DNA of 64,000 nt from an uncultured Spirochaetaceae bacterium (GTDB lineage: Bacteria; Spirochaetota; Spirochaetia; Treponematales; Treponemataceae). The position numbers and the translations under genes were made by a program. The notes under the pieces were generated by a model, which was not told where the DNA came from, ran no database searches, and was given only the letters and a program-made list of their open reading frames with translations. The DNA is taken from assembly GCA_902789325.1 (NCBI GenBank), contig CADANN010000025.1:1-64000 (forward strand), read 5' to 3'. Positions 25,883-35,269 of this stretch are shown one piece after another; the stretch's first letter is position 1, and each line of letters starts with the position of its first letter.

Positions 25883-27640
25883 CTAGGCCGTTTGTTTTTC
25901 AACCATTGTTTTGTATTCGCCGCCTTTTGCCATCAGCTCATCGTGAGAACCGCTTTCAACAATCTGACCATTTTTAATTACAAGAATCTTGTTTGCATTG
26001 CGGATTGTGTTCAGGCGGTGAGCAATTACAATCAGAGTTTTGCCACGGCAAAGTTCGGAAATTGCTTCCTGAATAAAGTGCTCGTTGTCGGCATCTACGC
26101 TGGCTGTAGCTTCATCAAGAATTACAATCGGCGCATCCTTAAGCATACAGCGGGCAATGGAAATACGCTGCTGTTCGCCGCCACTAAGGTCTGCTCCGCC
26201 TTCGCCAATCACAGTGTCAAAACCGTTTGGTAGCTTCATAATAAAGTCATAACAGCGGGCTTTCTTTGCAACTTCAATAACTTCTTCGCGGGTGGCATCT
26301 GTTTTACCCATTGCAATGTTATTGAAAACGGTATCCTGGAAAAGATAGACTCTCTGAAAAACCATTGAGATATTATCCATAAGGTTTGCAACAGACACAT
26401 CTCGGATATCAGTTCCACGGATTTTGATGCTGCCATCTTTTACATCCCAGAATCGCGCAAGAAGATTTGCAATTGTAGATTTTCCACCACCACTTGGGCC
26501 AACCAGAGCAATCATCTGGCCTTTCTGAGCGTCAAAATTAATTCCGTGAAGAGCCTCTTTATCACCGTAGGCAAAACTAACATTCTGATAAGAGATTTCC
26601 GGCAGACCTTTGCGAGCCGCATCTTCTGCAGACATCAAAGTCTCTTTGCCTTCATTTACAATTTCTGCTTTATCAAAAACACTTTCAATACGGTCCAAGC
26701 AGGCATCTGTTACTGTAAGACGGGCAATGTTTCCGTAGTAAGCCTTTATCGGTGCAAACAAATCAAAAGCAAAAAGCACCATTCCAAGAAAATATTCATT
26801 AGTCATCATGCCTTTTGAAGAGAGCAGAGCAGAAACAAAAAGTGTAAGAGCAGTTACGATTCCATAAGAAATCAGAACAGAAGCCCACCAGGGAGCATAA
26901 GCCATCTCAAAACCGATAGAGTTTTTGCTGCTTTCTTCAAAACTTTCACTCACTTCTTTTGATTTTTCTCCAAGCAGATTAAAGGTCTTGATAATTCCAA
27001 TTCCCTCCGCAAACTCCAGAACAGCGCTGGTCATTTTTTCTGCGGTTTTCTGCTTAATCATAGAATGTGAAATTGAAATTCTTGTAGTAATATTTCCAAA
27101 AAGAATTACGAGCAGGAGGCAGGCAAGAGCAGTGAGTCCCAGCTGCCAGCTCAAAAAGAACATAAAGGCTATCATAAGTCCCTGCGAAATCATAATGCCA
27201 ACAAGCTCTTCCAGAACCATCATACAGTTCTCTTCGATAAAGTTCATGTCGGTTGCAAGAACGCTGCTCACCTTGCCGATGTTTCCTTCGGTAAAATAGC
27301 CCATGGTAAGCTTACGGAAGCGGTCTCCCATTTCCATTCGTTTGTCTGCAAAAACCTTAAAGCCGGTAGCCGACTGAAGACGGTCTGTAATATTTTGCAT
27401 TACGGCCTGAAGAATCACACAGGTGAGAATAATCAGTCCGTAAATCAGGCAGCTTTTTTTAGTCATTCTGCCAGCCATAAAATCACAGGCCAGAAAAAAA
27501 GAAGCCATAAGAGGCGACTTCATTACAAGACCCTTTATAAAGCCCGGCAGGTAAGACACGCGGATTGGAATCTTGTATTTTCCGCAAAATTCCACCAGCC
27601 GATGCATCATCGAAATCATAGATTTATTTTGTTTTTTCAT
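25883..27640 (-). CDS. Exporter-fold ABC half-transporter, YbtQ/IrtB-like (pair 2, second gene)
   Basis: The 585-residue protein has six membrane helices and an ATPase domain with Walker A GPSGGGKST (about 378), signature LSGGEQQR (about 483), Walker B IVILDEAT and H-loop AHR. Its ribosome site GGAGGATTTAAT lies in the last codons of the upstream gene, with a 1-bp gap, so the two are co-translated. It has a long, charged N-terminus before helix 1. The pair stands between ECF module 1 and an AraC regulator. Confidence 0.88.
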   Translation of the reverse strand: MKKQNKSMISMMHRLVEFCGKYKIPIRVSYLPGFIKGLVMKSPLMASFFLACDFMAGRMTKKSCLIYGLIILTCVILQAVMQNITDRLQSATGFKVFADKRMEMGDRFRKLTMGYFTEGNIGKVSSVLATDMNFIEENCMMVLEELVGIMISQGLMIAFMFFLSWQLGLTALACLLLVILFGNITTRISISHSMIKQKTAEKMTSAVLEFAEGIGIIKTFNLLGEKSKEVSESFEESSKNSIGFEMAYAPWWASVLISYGIVTALTLFVSALLSSKGMMTNEYFLGMVLFAFDLFAPIKAYYGNIARLTVTDACLDRIESVFDKAEIVNEGKETLMSAEDAARKGLPEISYQNVSFAYGDKEALHGINFDAQKGQMIALVGPSGGGKSTIANLLARFWDVKDGSIKIRGTDIRDVSVANLMDNISMVFQRVYLFQDTVFNNIAMGKTDATREEVIEVAKKARCYDFIMKLPNGFDTVIGEGGADLSGGEQQRISIARCMLKDAPIVILDEATASVDADNEHFIQEAISELCRGKTLIVIAHRLNTIRNANKILVIKNGQIVESGSHDELMAKGGEYKTMVEKQTA

Positions 27641-27641
27641 A

Positions 27642-29366
27642 TTAAATCCTCCACTCAGCAGCAGCAGTAGAAGCCTGCCACAGCTTCTGGAACTCTTCGC
27701 AGTTCTTCATCAGTTCTTCGTGTGTGCCCTCGGCAATTACATTACCTGCTTTGAGTACACAAATTTTGTCTGCATTTTTGATTGAAGAAAGCCTGTGGGC
27801 AATTACGATTACTGTTTTATCTTTGACAATTTCTGCAATTGCAGCATTCATCTTTTCTTCATTTTCTGGATCCATAAAGGCGGTAGCCTCGTCTAACACA
27901 ATTACCGGTGCGTTTTTCAAAATTGCACGGGCAAGAGAAATGCGCTGACGCTCTCCGCCCGAAAGCTGCTTGCCGCTGTCACCTGCCATTGTGTCTATTC
28001 CTTTAGGGAAGCGGGCCAGGAACTCCTCGCACTGGGCACGGCGGGCGGCATCTAAAACTTCTTCGCGGGTAGCGTTAGGCCGGCCTATCAGAATATTTTC
28101 GTAAAGGCTGGTGTTGAAAAGGAACTGTTCCTGGGCAACATAAGAAATCTGATTGTTGAGTGCTTCAATTGACATGTCGGTAATGTCCTGTCCGCCGATT
28201 TTTATGCAGCCAGAGTCCAGGTCGTAAAAGTGAACAAGTAGTTTTGCAAGGGTTGATTTACCGCTGCCCGATTCGCCGATGAGGGCGGTGGTGGTACCTT
28301 GTTTGAGGGTGAGATTTATGCCGTGAAGAACTTCATCTTCCTTATAACTAAACTTCACATTCTTAAACTCAATATCATAATTCTTGCCTTCAAAACTGTG
28401 AGTTCCCTGCTTAATTGCCTCTCCATTCATCATCTTTTCGAGCTCGGTAATTTTGTAATCCAACTGAGGAATCTTTCCACCAAAGCTGAGGGCGCGAAGA
28501 ATTGAAGAACCAATCGAAAAGGACATGCACAAAACTAAAAGCAGCTGACTCAAATCAATAATGCCGTTCAAAACAAGAAGGGCTCCAATCGGCAAAGTAA
28601 AAAAGGCCAGACAGGGAAGGGTGGAATTATAAACTGCCATCCATGGCCAGCAAACCTTATACCAGGCGAGAGTAAAATCACGGTAACCGCGAACCGCATC
28701 TCCAAAGCGGCGGAATGAATCTCCATCTTTGTTGAAAACTTTAATGGCCTCCATTCCGTTTACATACTCGATGATTGTGTTGTTCATCTTTTTTGCGGAC
28801 TCGTAATAAGCGCCCATTTTAGACATTCCGGCCTTCATCATCATGGACATTGCAAAAACGCCGACAGGAATTATTGCCAGAGTCAAAAGTGCAAGGCGCC
28901 AGTCAACTATGAACATTGCGATTATCACGATGAGGGGAACTAAAAGATTTGCAATTCCCTCTGGAATGGCGTGGGCAAGGAGAAGCTCAATTTGATCGAT
29001 ATCGTCTGTAAAAACACGTTTAATCTGACCGGTTCCCATTTCCTTGATGTTTCCCAAAGGCTGATTTTCAAGCTTTGACTTTAGCGAGATGCGGATATTC
29101 TTCAGCGTGTTATAAGCACTTACGTGAGAAAAACATAAACCTGTCGTGTAGGAGATTGCATAAAAAGCAAGGCAGGCAAAAATCAATAAAACGCGGACTA
29201 CCACAAAATGAAAGTCCGGCAGCTGATGTCTTGTAAGCGGAAGTATCAGCTGATACAAAAAGAAATAGGGTGCTACGTTGGCGATAATTCCAAGTGTTGT
29301 AAGCACCGACGCAATGACCGTATATTTTTTATACTTTCCAATATACGGCGCTACAGATTTTAACAT
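27642..29366 (-). CDS. Exporter-fold ABC half-transporter, YbtP/IrtA-like (pair 2, first gene)
   Basis: The 574-residue protein has six membrane helices and an ATPase domain with Walker A GESGSGKST (about 362), signature LSGGERQR (about 469), Walker B VIVLDEAT and H-loop AHR. It starts 25 bp after a metal box (29392-29407) with a GGAGGC ribosome site, and leads a two-gene operon that may run on into ECF module 1. Its close resemblance to pair 1 suggests local duplication followed by divergence of substrate. Confidence 0.88.
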   Translation of the reverse strand: MLKSVAPYIGKYKKYTVIASVLTTLGIIANVAPYFFLYQLILPLTRHQLPDFHFVVVRVLLIFACLAFYAISYTTGLCFSHVSAYNTLKNIRISLKSKLENQPLGNIKEMGTGQIKRVFTDDIDQIELLLAHAIPEGIANLLVPLIVIIAMFIVDWRLALLTLAIIPVGVFAMSMMMKAGMSKMGAYYESAKKMNNTIIEYVNGMEAIKVFNKDGDSFRRFGDAVRGYRDFTLAWYKVCWPWMAVYNSTLPCLAFFTLPIGALLVLNGIIDLSQLLLVLCMSFSIGSSILRALSFGGKIPQLDYKITELEKMMNGEAIKQGTHSFEGKNYDIEFKNVKFSYKEDEVLHGINLTLKQGTTTALIGESGSGKSTLAKLLVHFYDLDSGCIKIGGQDITDMSIEALNNQISYVAQEQFLFNTSLYENILIGRPNATREEVLDAARRAQCEEFLARFPKGIDTMAGDSGKQLSGGERQRISLARAILKNAPVIVLDEATAFMDPENEEKMNAAIAEIVKDKTVIVIAHRLSSIKNADKICVLKAGNVIAEGTHEELMKNCEEFQKLWQASTAAAEWRI

Positions 29367-29391
29367 AGGGCCTCCGAAATAACTTTTTAGT

Positions 29392-29407
29392 GTTAGTACT
29401 AACTAAC
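29392..29407. promoter_or_regulatory. Metal box before ABC pair 2
   Basis: GTTAGTACTAACTAAC, a box whose spacer itself continues the pattern, so that overlapping half-sites GTTAGTACTAAC can also be read. Confidence 0.8.
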
Positions 29408-29463
29408 TATTATTGAGTATAATTTATTGCAAATATTGATTTCTACTAAAAATCGGGAGAAAA

Positions 29464-30456
29464 TTAACAGTTTTCAGTAACTGTGTTTTTCAGCATCGAA
29501 AACTTTTTAGGGGAAAGCCCAAACTTTTTCTGAAATTCTTTTGAAAACCAGCTCATATTGGTATAGCCGCTCTGCAGGGCTGCTTCCGAAACATTCAGCT
29601 CTTTACTGGAAATAAGGTGGGCTGCATTTTCCAGACGCTGGTCTTGTATATATTGGTGAATTGATGTTCCGTATAGAGATCGAAAAAGGCGGGTAAGCTT
29701 GCTTTCACTCATGGAAAGATTTATTGCGAGCTGGGGAACTTTGTAATCATCTGCCGGATTAAATTGAATCCGGTGGTGCAGGACTTCAATCTGAGCAATA
29801 TCAGACTGATTCCCTTCTGATATGGTTTTGTTTCTTTCTATCATGGAAGTTTTGTTATAAAAGATTCCGTGCAGAACTAGGGCAATCAGTTCTATCAATT
29901 TTGCTTCGACGTAAACGCCCTTGAACTCGTGATATTTTTCTGCACTGTCAATTTCTGATAGAACTTTGAACATGTCTGCTGTTATTGCAGTCTTTGTTAC
30001 ATGGGTCAGAAATAGTGATTTTCCAATTTCGATTTTATCCGATTCAAAATAACGGGAAAGAAGAGTTTCAAAAAAATCAGTTGTCATTTGAAGACTTTTG
30101 AACTGAAAGTTTTTATCTCCCTCATAATTCATAGAGGTTGCGTAATTCTTGTTTCTGAAAACACAAACCTCACCTGGCAGCATGTTTACAGTTTCATGGG
30201 CACTGTCTACCTGCCAGTCAATTTTTTGATTAATGTTGAAGATAATCTGAATCTCATCTTTCCCGAAATTATCCGGACGGCTTGCAAAAGTTTTATCTTT
30301 AAAACTTAGATTCCAGTCATAATAAACAATCTGATTACGACATTCCTTGCGAAGCAGTTTGAGGTCGCCTATCTCCTTTGGAAGATATGCACTGCCATCA
30401 AAGAAATCATCTGGAGAAGTGTTATAAACATTTGGAACGACTATATTGTTAGTCAT
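29464..30456 (-). CDS. AraC-family transcriptional regulator, PchR/YbtA-like (second)
   Basis: The 330-residue protein has an N-terminal sensor region and a C-terminal AraC double helix-turn-helix (about 235-320; LAINLSMSESKLTRLFRSLYG and ALQSGYTNMSWFSKEF). It reads towards ABC pair 2, its likely target. A metal box at 30448-30463 covers the start codon itself, so repression could block both transcription and the start region. No strong ribosome site is visible and no other Met is available before about residue 105. Confidence 0.85.
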   Translation of the reverse strand: MTNNIVVPNVYNTSPDDFFDGSAYLPKEIGDLKLLRKECRNQIVYYDWNLSFKDKTFASRPDNFGKDEIQIIFNINQKIDWQVDSAHETVNMLPGEVCVFRNKNYATSMNYEGDKNFQFKSLQMTTDFFETLLSRYFESDKIEIGKSLFLTHVTKTAITADMFKVLSEIDSAEKYHEFKGVYVEAKLIELIALVLHGIFYNKTSMIERNKTISEGNQSDIAQIEVLHHRIQFNPADDYKVPQLAINLSMSESKLTRLFRSLYGTSIHQYIQDQRLENAAHLISSKELNVSEAALQSGYTNMSWFSKEFQKKFGLSPKKFSMLKNTVTENC

Positions 30457-30463
30457 GACTAAT
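30448..30463. promoter_or_regulatory. Metal box overlapping the AraC start codon
   Basis: GTTAGTCATGACTAAT; the ATG start (minus, 30456-30454) lies in its four-base centre. A half-site CTGTTTCAATA at 30482-30492 matches one arm of the TetR-type palindrome at 34588-34604. Confidence 0.72.
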
Positions 30464-30496
30464 TATTTCATTTTTTTAAATCTGTTTCAATACAGT

Positions 30497-31108
30497 TCAT
30501 TTTATTCCGGCTAAAATTCCATCATTATAGAAACGCGTAAGTTTTGTGATATAGGCTTTTGCAACATCCAGTTCTACTCCCTCAAGTAGTGGAGCAAAAA
30601 GCGCATCATAAAAAGAATATGTGATAGTACTCAGAAAAAGCTTTGTAGATTCATCTTTTTGATATTTCTTGAAATCTTCAAGGAGCTGTGGAAGCTGTTT
30701 ATTTAATTCAACCAGATCTATTTCACATAAAGCTTGTGTAAAATGTTCAAATCTTGTTCCTGTAGATTGTTTCAAAATCAGAATAAATTGATCTTTGTGC
30801 ACATAAGCATAATCAAGATATCTTAGATAAAAATCTTCAGGATTAGTCGAAAAATCCCTGTTACGAGCTTTTTCCCAATAGATGAATTTATCTTCTTTGA
30901 ACATCTTTAAAAAATCTGAGTAAACAGGTTCAACGACAGCAACAAAGAGCTCTTCTTTGTTTTCAAAGCGGGTATAAATTGCACGGGGGCTTGTATTGGC
31001 CTCACGTGCAATTGTTCGTATAGAAGCCCCTTCAAAACCTTTTTCGAGAAATTCTTTTTTTGCAACCTCAATAAGTCTTTTTGAGACTCCTATAATTCGC
31101 TGTGGCAT
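30497..31108 (-). CDS. TetR/AcrR-family regulator, last gene of ABC operon 3
   Basis: The 203-residue protein has the TetR helix-turn-helix at residues about 25-55 (ASIRTIAREANTSPRAIYTRF) and a helical ligand domain. It starts 2 bp after the stop of the broken ABC gene and is probably on the same message. A 17-bp palindrome TTGAAACACTGTTTCAA at 34588-34604, just before the first ABC gene of the operon, is its likely operator, giving an autoregulated ABC-ABC-tetR unit. Confidence 0.87.
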   Translation of the reverse strand: MPQRIIGVSKRLIEVAKKEFLEKGFEGASIRTIAREANTSPRAIYTRFENKEELFVAVVEPVYSDFLKMFKEDKFIYWEKARNRDFSTNPEDFYLRYLDYAYVHKDQFILILKQSTGTRFEHFTQALCEIDLVELNKQLPQLLEDFKKYQKDESTKLFLSTITYSFYDALFAPLLEGVELDVAKAYITKLTRFYNDGILAGIK

Positions 31109-31110
31109 AT

Positions 31111-32025
31111 TTATTCCATCTGAAGATTATAAAGTTTTTTGTAAACTTCGCAGGTTTCCATGAGCTCTTTATGAGTTCCGTTTCCCACTACCCTACCTTG
31201 ATCCAGAACAATAATTCTATCACAGTTTACAATAGAACGAAGTCTGTGTGCAATCATTAATACCGTACGACCGTTAGTTAGTTTTTCAATCGCGTTCTGA
31301 ATCTTCGTTTCTGTCTCTGGATCAATGGAAGCTGTACTTTCGTCCAGCAAAACAATTGGAGCATCTTTAAGAAGCGCTCGTGCAATGGAAAGTCTCTGGC
31401 GTTCTCCACCACTTAGAGTGTGACCATTTTCTCCAAGCACTGTATCAATTCCATCTGGGAGCTTTTCTATGAATGGCATGCACTGGGCCATTTCTGCTGC
31501 CTTCAGCACCTGCTCGCGGCTGGCGTTTTTATTTCCAATCAGAATGTTGTTGTAAATTGTATCATTAAAAAGCGTTACATCTTGGAATACAATTGAAAAA
31601 AGCTTAAATAGATTTTCGGGCGCTATATTTTTAATATTCTGATTACCTGCCAAAATCTCGCCTGAATCATTATCCCAGAAGCGGGCTGCAAGTCGGCAGA
31701 TTGTACTCTTGCCGCTGCCGGATGCTCCAACTAAAGCAGTGTATTCTCCCTGCTTTGCAGTAAAGGATACATCCTGTAAAACAGGCTTATCTTTCTTGTT
31801 ATAGGCAAAGCTGACATTTTTAAACTCAATATCATAATTCTTTGCTTCAATATCAGCTGAACCAGACTGTTCCGGATACTCCATGATATTTTTAATTCTC
31901 TTTGACGCAACCTTAGAAGCAATTACCGCACCTAGGTGTTCACAAGTATAAGAAAGCGGCTCGTATACCCAGACAGAAAAAAGCATAAAAACAATGTAAA
32001 CCGCAGCGCTGATTTCTCCAGTCAC
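31111..32025 (-). CDS. Broken ABC half-transporter, C-terminal piece (last membrane segment and ATPase)
   Basis: The 304-codon frame opens with GTG 32025 in the middle of what should be the membrane domain (TGEISAAVYIVFMLFSVWVYEPL). It then carries a complete ATPase with Walker A GASGSGKST (about 98), LSGGERQR (about 203) and IVLLDEST. The preceding frame ends at 32022 in GTGA overlap. Against its paralogues the join lacks some 5-15 residues near helix 5, so a small deletion has shifted the frame. Re-initiation at the overlap could still make a soluble ATPase piece. Partner for the intact gene at 32785. Confidence 0.8.
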   Translation of the reverse strand: MTGEISAAVYIVFMLFSVWVYEPLSYTCEHLGAVIASKVASKRIKNIMEYPEQSGSADIEAKNYDIEFKNVSFAYNKKDKPVLQDVSFTAKQGEYTALVGASGSGKSTICRLAARFWDNDSGEILAGNQNIKNIAPENLFKLFSIVFQDVTLFNDTIYNNILIGNKNASREQVLKAAEMAQCMPFIEKLPDGIDTVLGENGHTLSGGERQRLSIARALLKDAPIVLLDESTASIDPETETKIQNAIEKLTNGRTVLMIAHRLRSIVNCDRIIVLDQGRVVGNGTHKELMETCEVYKKLYNLQME

Positions 32026-32792
32026 AAGCAGGTGAGCACGTTATAGGCAGTAGAAATACTCATACCCGAAAGAAATTCAAAAAGTACAAGACGAGGAACT
32101 AAGCGTTTCATTTTCTTATCAATCCCTTTCTGATATTTTGCGATATTTCCGGAAGCCTTCAAAACTTTTATGTTTTCAAGATATTCCTGAATGCTGTCTG
32201 TAATCGAAAGTTTTATATTACGGTTTTTCTGATGTGTTCCACCCGAAATTGGATCACAAAGTGCCATAGCAATTGCGGCAACAGGGACAACAGAAAACAG
32301 AGCAAGGGCCATCTTCGCATTTACAAAAAAGAGTGCTGCAACAGTCAGTGCGATTCCAATAAAACTGCCGATAAACTCTGTCAGCTGATTTGCAAGGATT
32401 CCTTCAATGATTCCAATATCATCCATGATTGTTGATGTGAGGTCGCTCAAATCATGCTTTGAAAGAAAACTTTCCGGCAGGCGACGAAGCTTATCTGCCA
32501 CACCCATTCTTAAAGTGAGATTTTCTTTTGATGCAGAAAGATACTTTTCCTTATACATTTTTCTGTAAGCAAAATAGAGGGCAAGAACAATTACTGTACC
32601 AATGGCAAAAGTTACAGCGAAAGAAAAATCAATTTTTGCACCCTCAATACCAGTAGCAAACATTTTACTTACAGTCTGATAAATCAAAATCAAAGGCAGC
32701 ATTGCAAGAATCTGAAAAACTGCAAGCCAGACCGATGATTTATAAATTGCACGTCGTCCGTTTTTTGTAAGAGTCTTTAATATACTAAGCAT
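32022..32792 (-). CDS. Broken ABC half-transporter, N-terminal piece (first membrane helices)
   Basis: The 256-residue frame holds the first four to five membrane helices of an exporter-fold ABC protein, with the DLTSTIMDDIGIIE coupling region. It stops at TGA (32024-32022) after SGMSISTAYNVL, where paralogues continue into helix 5. The next frame takes over with a four-base overlap. The two pieces together match one half-transporter of about 560 residues. The simplest reading is a recent frameshifting deletion; a natural split protein is less likely. Confidence 0.8.
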   Translation of the reverse strand: MLSILKTLTKNGRRAIYKSSVWLAVFQILAMLPLILIYQTVSKMFATGIEGAKIDFSFAVTFAIGTVIVLALYFAYRKMYKEKYLSASKENLTLRMGVADKLRRLPESFLSKHDLSDLTSTIMDDIGIIEGILANQLTEFIGSFIGIALTVAALFFVNAKMALALFSVVPVAAIAMALCDPISGGTHQKNRNIKLSITDSIQEYLENIKVLKASGNIAKYQKGIDKKMKRLVPRLVLFEFLSGMSISTAYNVLTCL

Positions 32793-34575
32793 TCTGAGCC
32801 TCCTTTTTTCCGATTTTCCAGCTGACTGCTTTTGAGTATTCGCTGACCATAGTCTGGTACTTTCCTTTAAGCGCCATCAGCGTATCATGATTTCCCTCTT
32901 CAATAATCTGACCATTTTCAATGACACAGATTTTGTCAGCATTGCGAACTGTAGACATTCTGTGGGCAATCATAATTACAGTTTTATTTTTCAAGAGTTC
33001 TTCAAAGGCCTTGCGAATAAGATATTCATTTTCTGCATCTGCAAAGGCTGTTGCTTCATCAAGAATGATTACCGGAGAATCTTTTAAGATGGCACGGGCA
33101 ATTGCAATTCTCTGAATCTCCCCGCCGGAAAGATAAACGCCTTTTGAACCGAACATGGTATCAATTCCTTCCGGTAGTTTTTCAAGAATGTCATCGCACT
33201 GGGCAAGGTGCAGGGCACGCATAATATCGTCGCGGCTGGCCTCCGGTTTATACAGGGCAACGTTATCTGCAATGCTCATCTTCAAAAGGCTATTTTCCTG
33301 AAAGACAATGCTGATGTAATTGTTCAAATCTTTTTCGCTGATATCTTTGATGTTTACTCCGCCAAAAAGCACCTGGCCCGAAGTAACATCACGGAGACGG
33401 GCTGTAAGAGAGGCAATGGTACTTTTTCCGCCGCCGGAAAGGCCAACAAGGGCTGTAGTCTTTCCTTCAGGGATTCCAAGATTTATTCCGTTCAAAGCAA
33501 GCGGAAGATTTTCTGCATAGCGGAAGGTTACGTCCTTAAAAATAAATCCATAACCGGTTGGCTTAACATTTCCATTGTATTCCATTGGCTTTTCATCAAA
33601 AATCTTTTTCAGGCTTTCCATCGCCTCATCAACAATAATTGATTCAGATGAATTTCCCATAATTCGTTTCAGAATTGTAACTTCCATAGGAATAATCGAA
33701 GCAAAGAAAACAAAGGAGCAGATCAGATTCATCGTCTCCCCACCCTTGTTGAAGAGAAAAAGAGCTGTAGGAACCAGAGCATAAAAGACGCTGTTGATTG
33801 CGGTGTTATAAAGGCTGTCAGCCGTCATCATGGAAATTGCAAACTTGTAAACGTAATCACAAAAGCCGTTTACCGTATTTTTATAACGCGAGAAGGAATC
33901 AGCTGTCTGACCAAAGGTTTTCATAACCGGAATACCGCGCACATATTCAACAGCGGCGTTAGACATATCCTTTGAAGCCTGCTGATATTTGTGAACAAAC
34001 TCGCCGCCGTTTCCCATCATGATAATCATCAAAAGAACAAAACCTATGATTACTGGAATAAGACAGGCAACAGAAAGAAGTACACTATAACGGAACATAA
34101 AAACAACAAAGGCAATCGGAAGTACGATAGACATGGTAGTATTTGGAATCTGATGAGCCATCATAGTCTCAGTTGCGTCAGTATTTTTTTCGATAAGTTT
34201 ACGAAGACTGCCGCTAGGATTGGAATCATGAAATCCGCCTGGCAAAGTTCCTATATGTTTTATCAGCTTTCTTTTAAGGCGCATGATTGTATTAAAGGCA
34301 GTGACGTGCGAGAACAAAAGCGAAAGTCCGTAAAGACCGTAAGCGGCACATACTGCAAAGACAATTCCTTTTCCATATTCAGAAAGCAGATCGACATTGA
34401 TTGCCTTAAGGTCGCCGAAGTTTATAACAAGCTCCTGAGCGATCTTATAAACAAAGGTATAAGCATAGATATTTTCGATTGCAGAAAAGGCAGCGAAAAT
34501 AATGCTGAATACCATTGTAATTTTGAATGGCCCCATTGAACGAATCAGAAAGGGCAAGTTTGATTTTTGTTTCAT
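32785..34575 (-). CDS. Exporter-fold ABC half-transporter, YbtP-like (pair 3, intact gene)
   Basis: The 596-residue protein has six membrane helices and an ATPase domain with Walker A GLSGGGKST (about 376), signature LSGGEIQR (about 482), Walker B VIILDEAT and H-loop AHR. I start it at ATG 34575 behind an AGGAGA site; a longer frame to 34596 overlaps the TetR-type palindrome and has no ribosome site. It overlaps the broken partner gene by 8 bp. With its partner damaged it may be idle or may form a homodimer. Confidence 0.87.
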   Translation of the reverse strand: MKQKSNLPFLIRSMGPFKITMVFSIIFAAFSAIENIYAYTFVYKIAQELVINFGDLKAINVDLLSEYGKGIVFAVCAAYGLYGLSLLFSHVTAFNTIMRLKRKLIKHIGTLPGGFHDSNPSGSLRKLIEKNTDATETMMAHQIPNTTMSIVLPIAFVVFMFRYSVLLSVACLIPVIIGFVLLMIIMMGNGGEFVHKYQQASKDMSNAAVEYVRGIPVMKTFGQTADSFSRYKNTVNGFCDYVYKFAISMMTADSLYNTAINSVFYALVPTALFLFNKGGETMNLICSFVFFASIIPMEVTILKRIMGNSSESIIVDEAMESLKKIFDEKPMEYNGNVKPTGYGFIFKDVTFRYAENLPLALNGINLGIPEGKTTALVGLSGGGKSTIASLTARLRDVTSGQVLFGGVNIKDISEKDLNNYISIVFQENSLLKMSIADNVALYKPEASRDDIMRALHLAQCDDILEKLPEGIDTMFGSKGVYLSGGEIQRIAIARAILKDSPVIILDEATAFADAENEYLIRKAFEELLKNKTVIMIAHRMSTVRNADKICVIENGQIIEEGNHDTLMALKGKYQTMVSEYSKAVSWKIGKKEAQNA

Positions 34576-34587
34576 ATTGTCTCCTAT

Positions 34588-34604
34588 TTGAAACACTGTT
34601 TCAA
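34588..34604. promoter_or_regulatory. TetR-type operator before ABC operon 3
   Basis: TTGAAACA-C-TGTTTCAA, a perfect 8-1-8 palindrome 12 bp before the start codon at 34575, between a terminator and the ABC gene. The TetR protein encoded last in this operon is the obvious candidate to bind it. Confidence 0.75.
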
Positions 34605-34611
34605 TAAAGCT

Positions 34612-34650
34612 CCAGAAAAGGGGATGACTAAGCGGGTTTTAGCCATCCCC
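34612..34650 (-). terminator. Intrinsic terminator after ECF module 2
   Basis: On the minus strand GGGGATGGCTAA pairs with TTAGTCATCCCC (one mismatch) and is followed by TTTTCT. It separates the gpmA-ECF operon from the TetR-controlled ABC operon 3. Confidence 0.8.
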
Positions 34651-34663
34651 AGAAGGAGGTATA

Positions 34664-35269
34664 TTATGTATTTGGTTCTACTTTTTTATTCTCTTTCAAA
34701 TGCTTTCGCAAAATCAGCCAACCGAGGAATACTCCACCGAAGGCAAGTGCGAAAACAATGAGTGTAGAAACTACTCCCATAAAGCCGGTTGTAAAGCGAA
34801 CCATCTGGTCCATTGCTTCCGGAGTCTGACCGCGGCCAATCCATTCTGCTTTATAGCTTTCAAGGAAGAACCAGCTTGGAACAATTGATCCCCATGCCTG
34901 GCCAACGTGGTATATTCCAGATGCAATGGCAACCTTCCATACAGCAGGCTTTTCTTCGCGAGAAGCAATAAAATCTGCAATTACAGCAGCTACCATTGAA
35001 GTGATAACCCAAGGCAGATATCCTGCTCCCATTACAGAGAAAAGCAGCATACAGATTGCCTGCATAATTGTGAACTGCCAGAATTTTCCAACCTTGCGTG
35101 TAACGAAAAGCATTACAGCTCCAGTCAAAAATCCGCAGATTCCAGGACTGATTGCATGGCCGAACTGGCCGAGTACCATAGTGATGCAGCTGGCAAGCAG
35201 ATAAAAGACCATATACAAGGCCGTCAGTAAGGCGGTCATTACAACATCTTTGATTTTTAATTTACGCAT
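34664..35269 (-). CDS. MptD/Trep_Strep-family ECF substrate-binding (S) component (module 2)
   Basis: The 201-residue membrane protein has six predicted helices and the family pattern KDVVMTALLTALYMVFYLL, MGAGYLPWVITSMVAAV and AWGSIVPSWFFLESY. It differs clearly from the module 1 S protein, so the two modules probably take up different ligands. It overlaps the fused ATPase gene by 8 bp and ends the operon before a terminator. Confidence 0.86.
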   Translation of the reverse strand: MRKLKIKDVVMTALLTALYMVFYLLASCITMVLGQFGHAISPGICGFLTGAVMLFVTRKVGKFWQFTIMQAICMLLFSVMGAGYLPWVITSMVAAVIADFIASREEKPAVWKVAIASGIYHVGQAWGSIVPSWFFLESYKAEWIGRGQTPEAMDQMVRFTTGFMGVVSTLIVFALAFGGVFLGWLILRKHLKENKKVEPNT

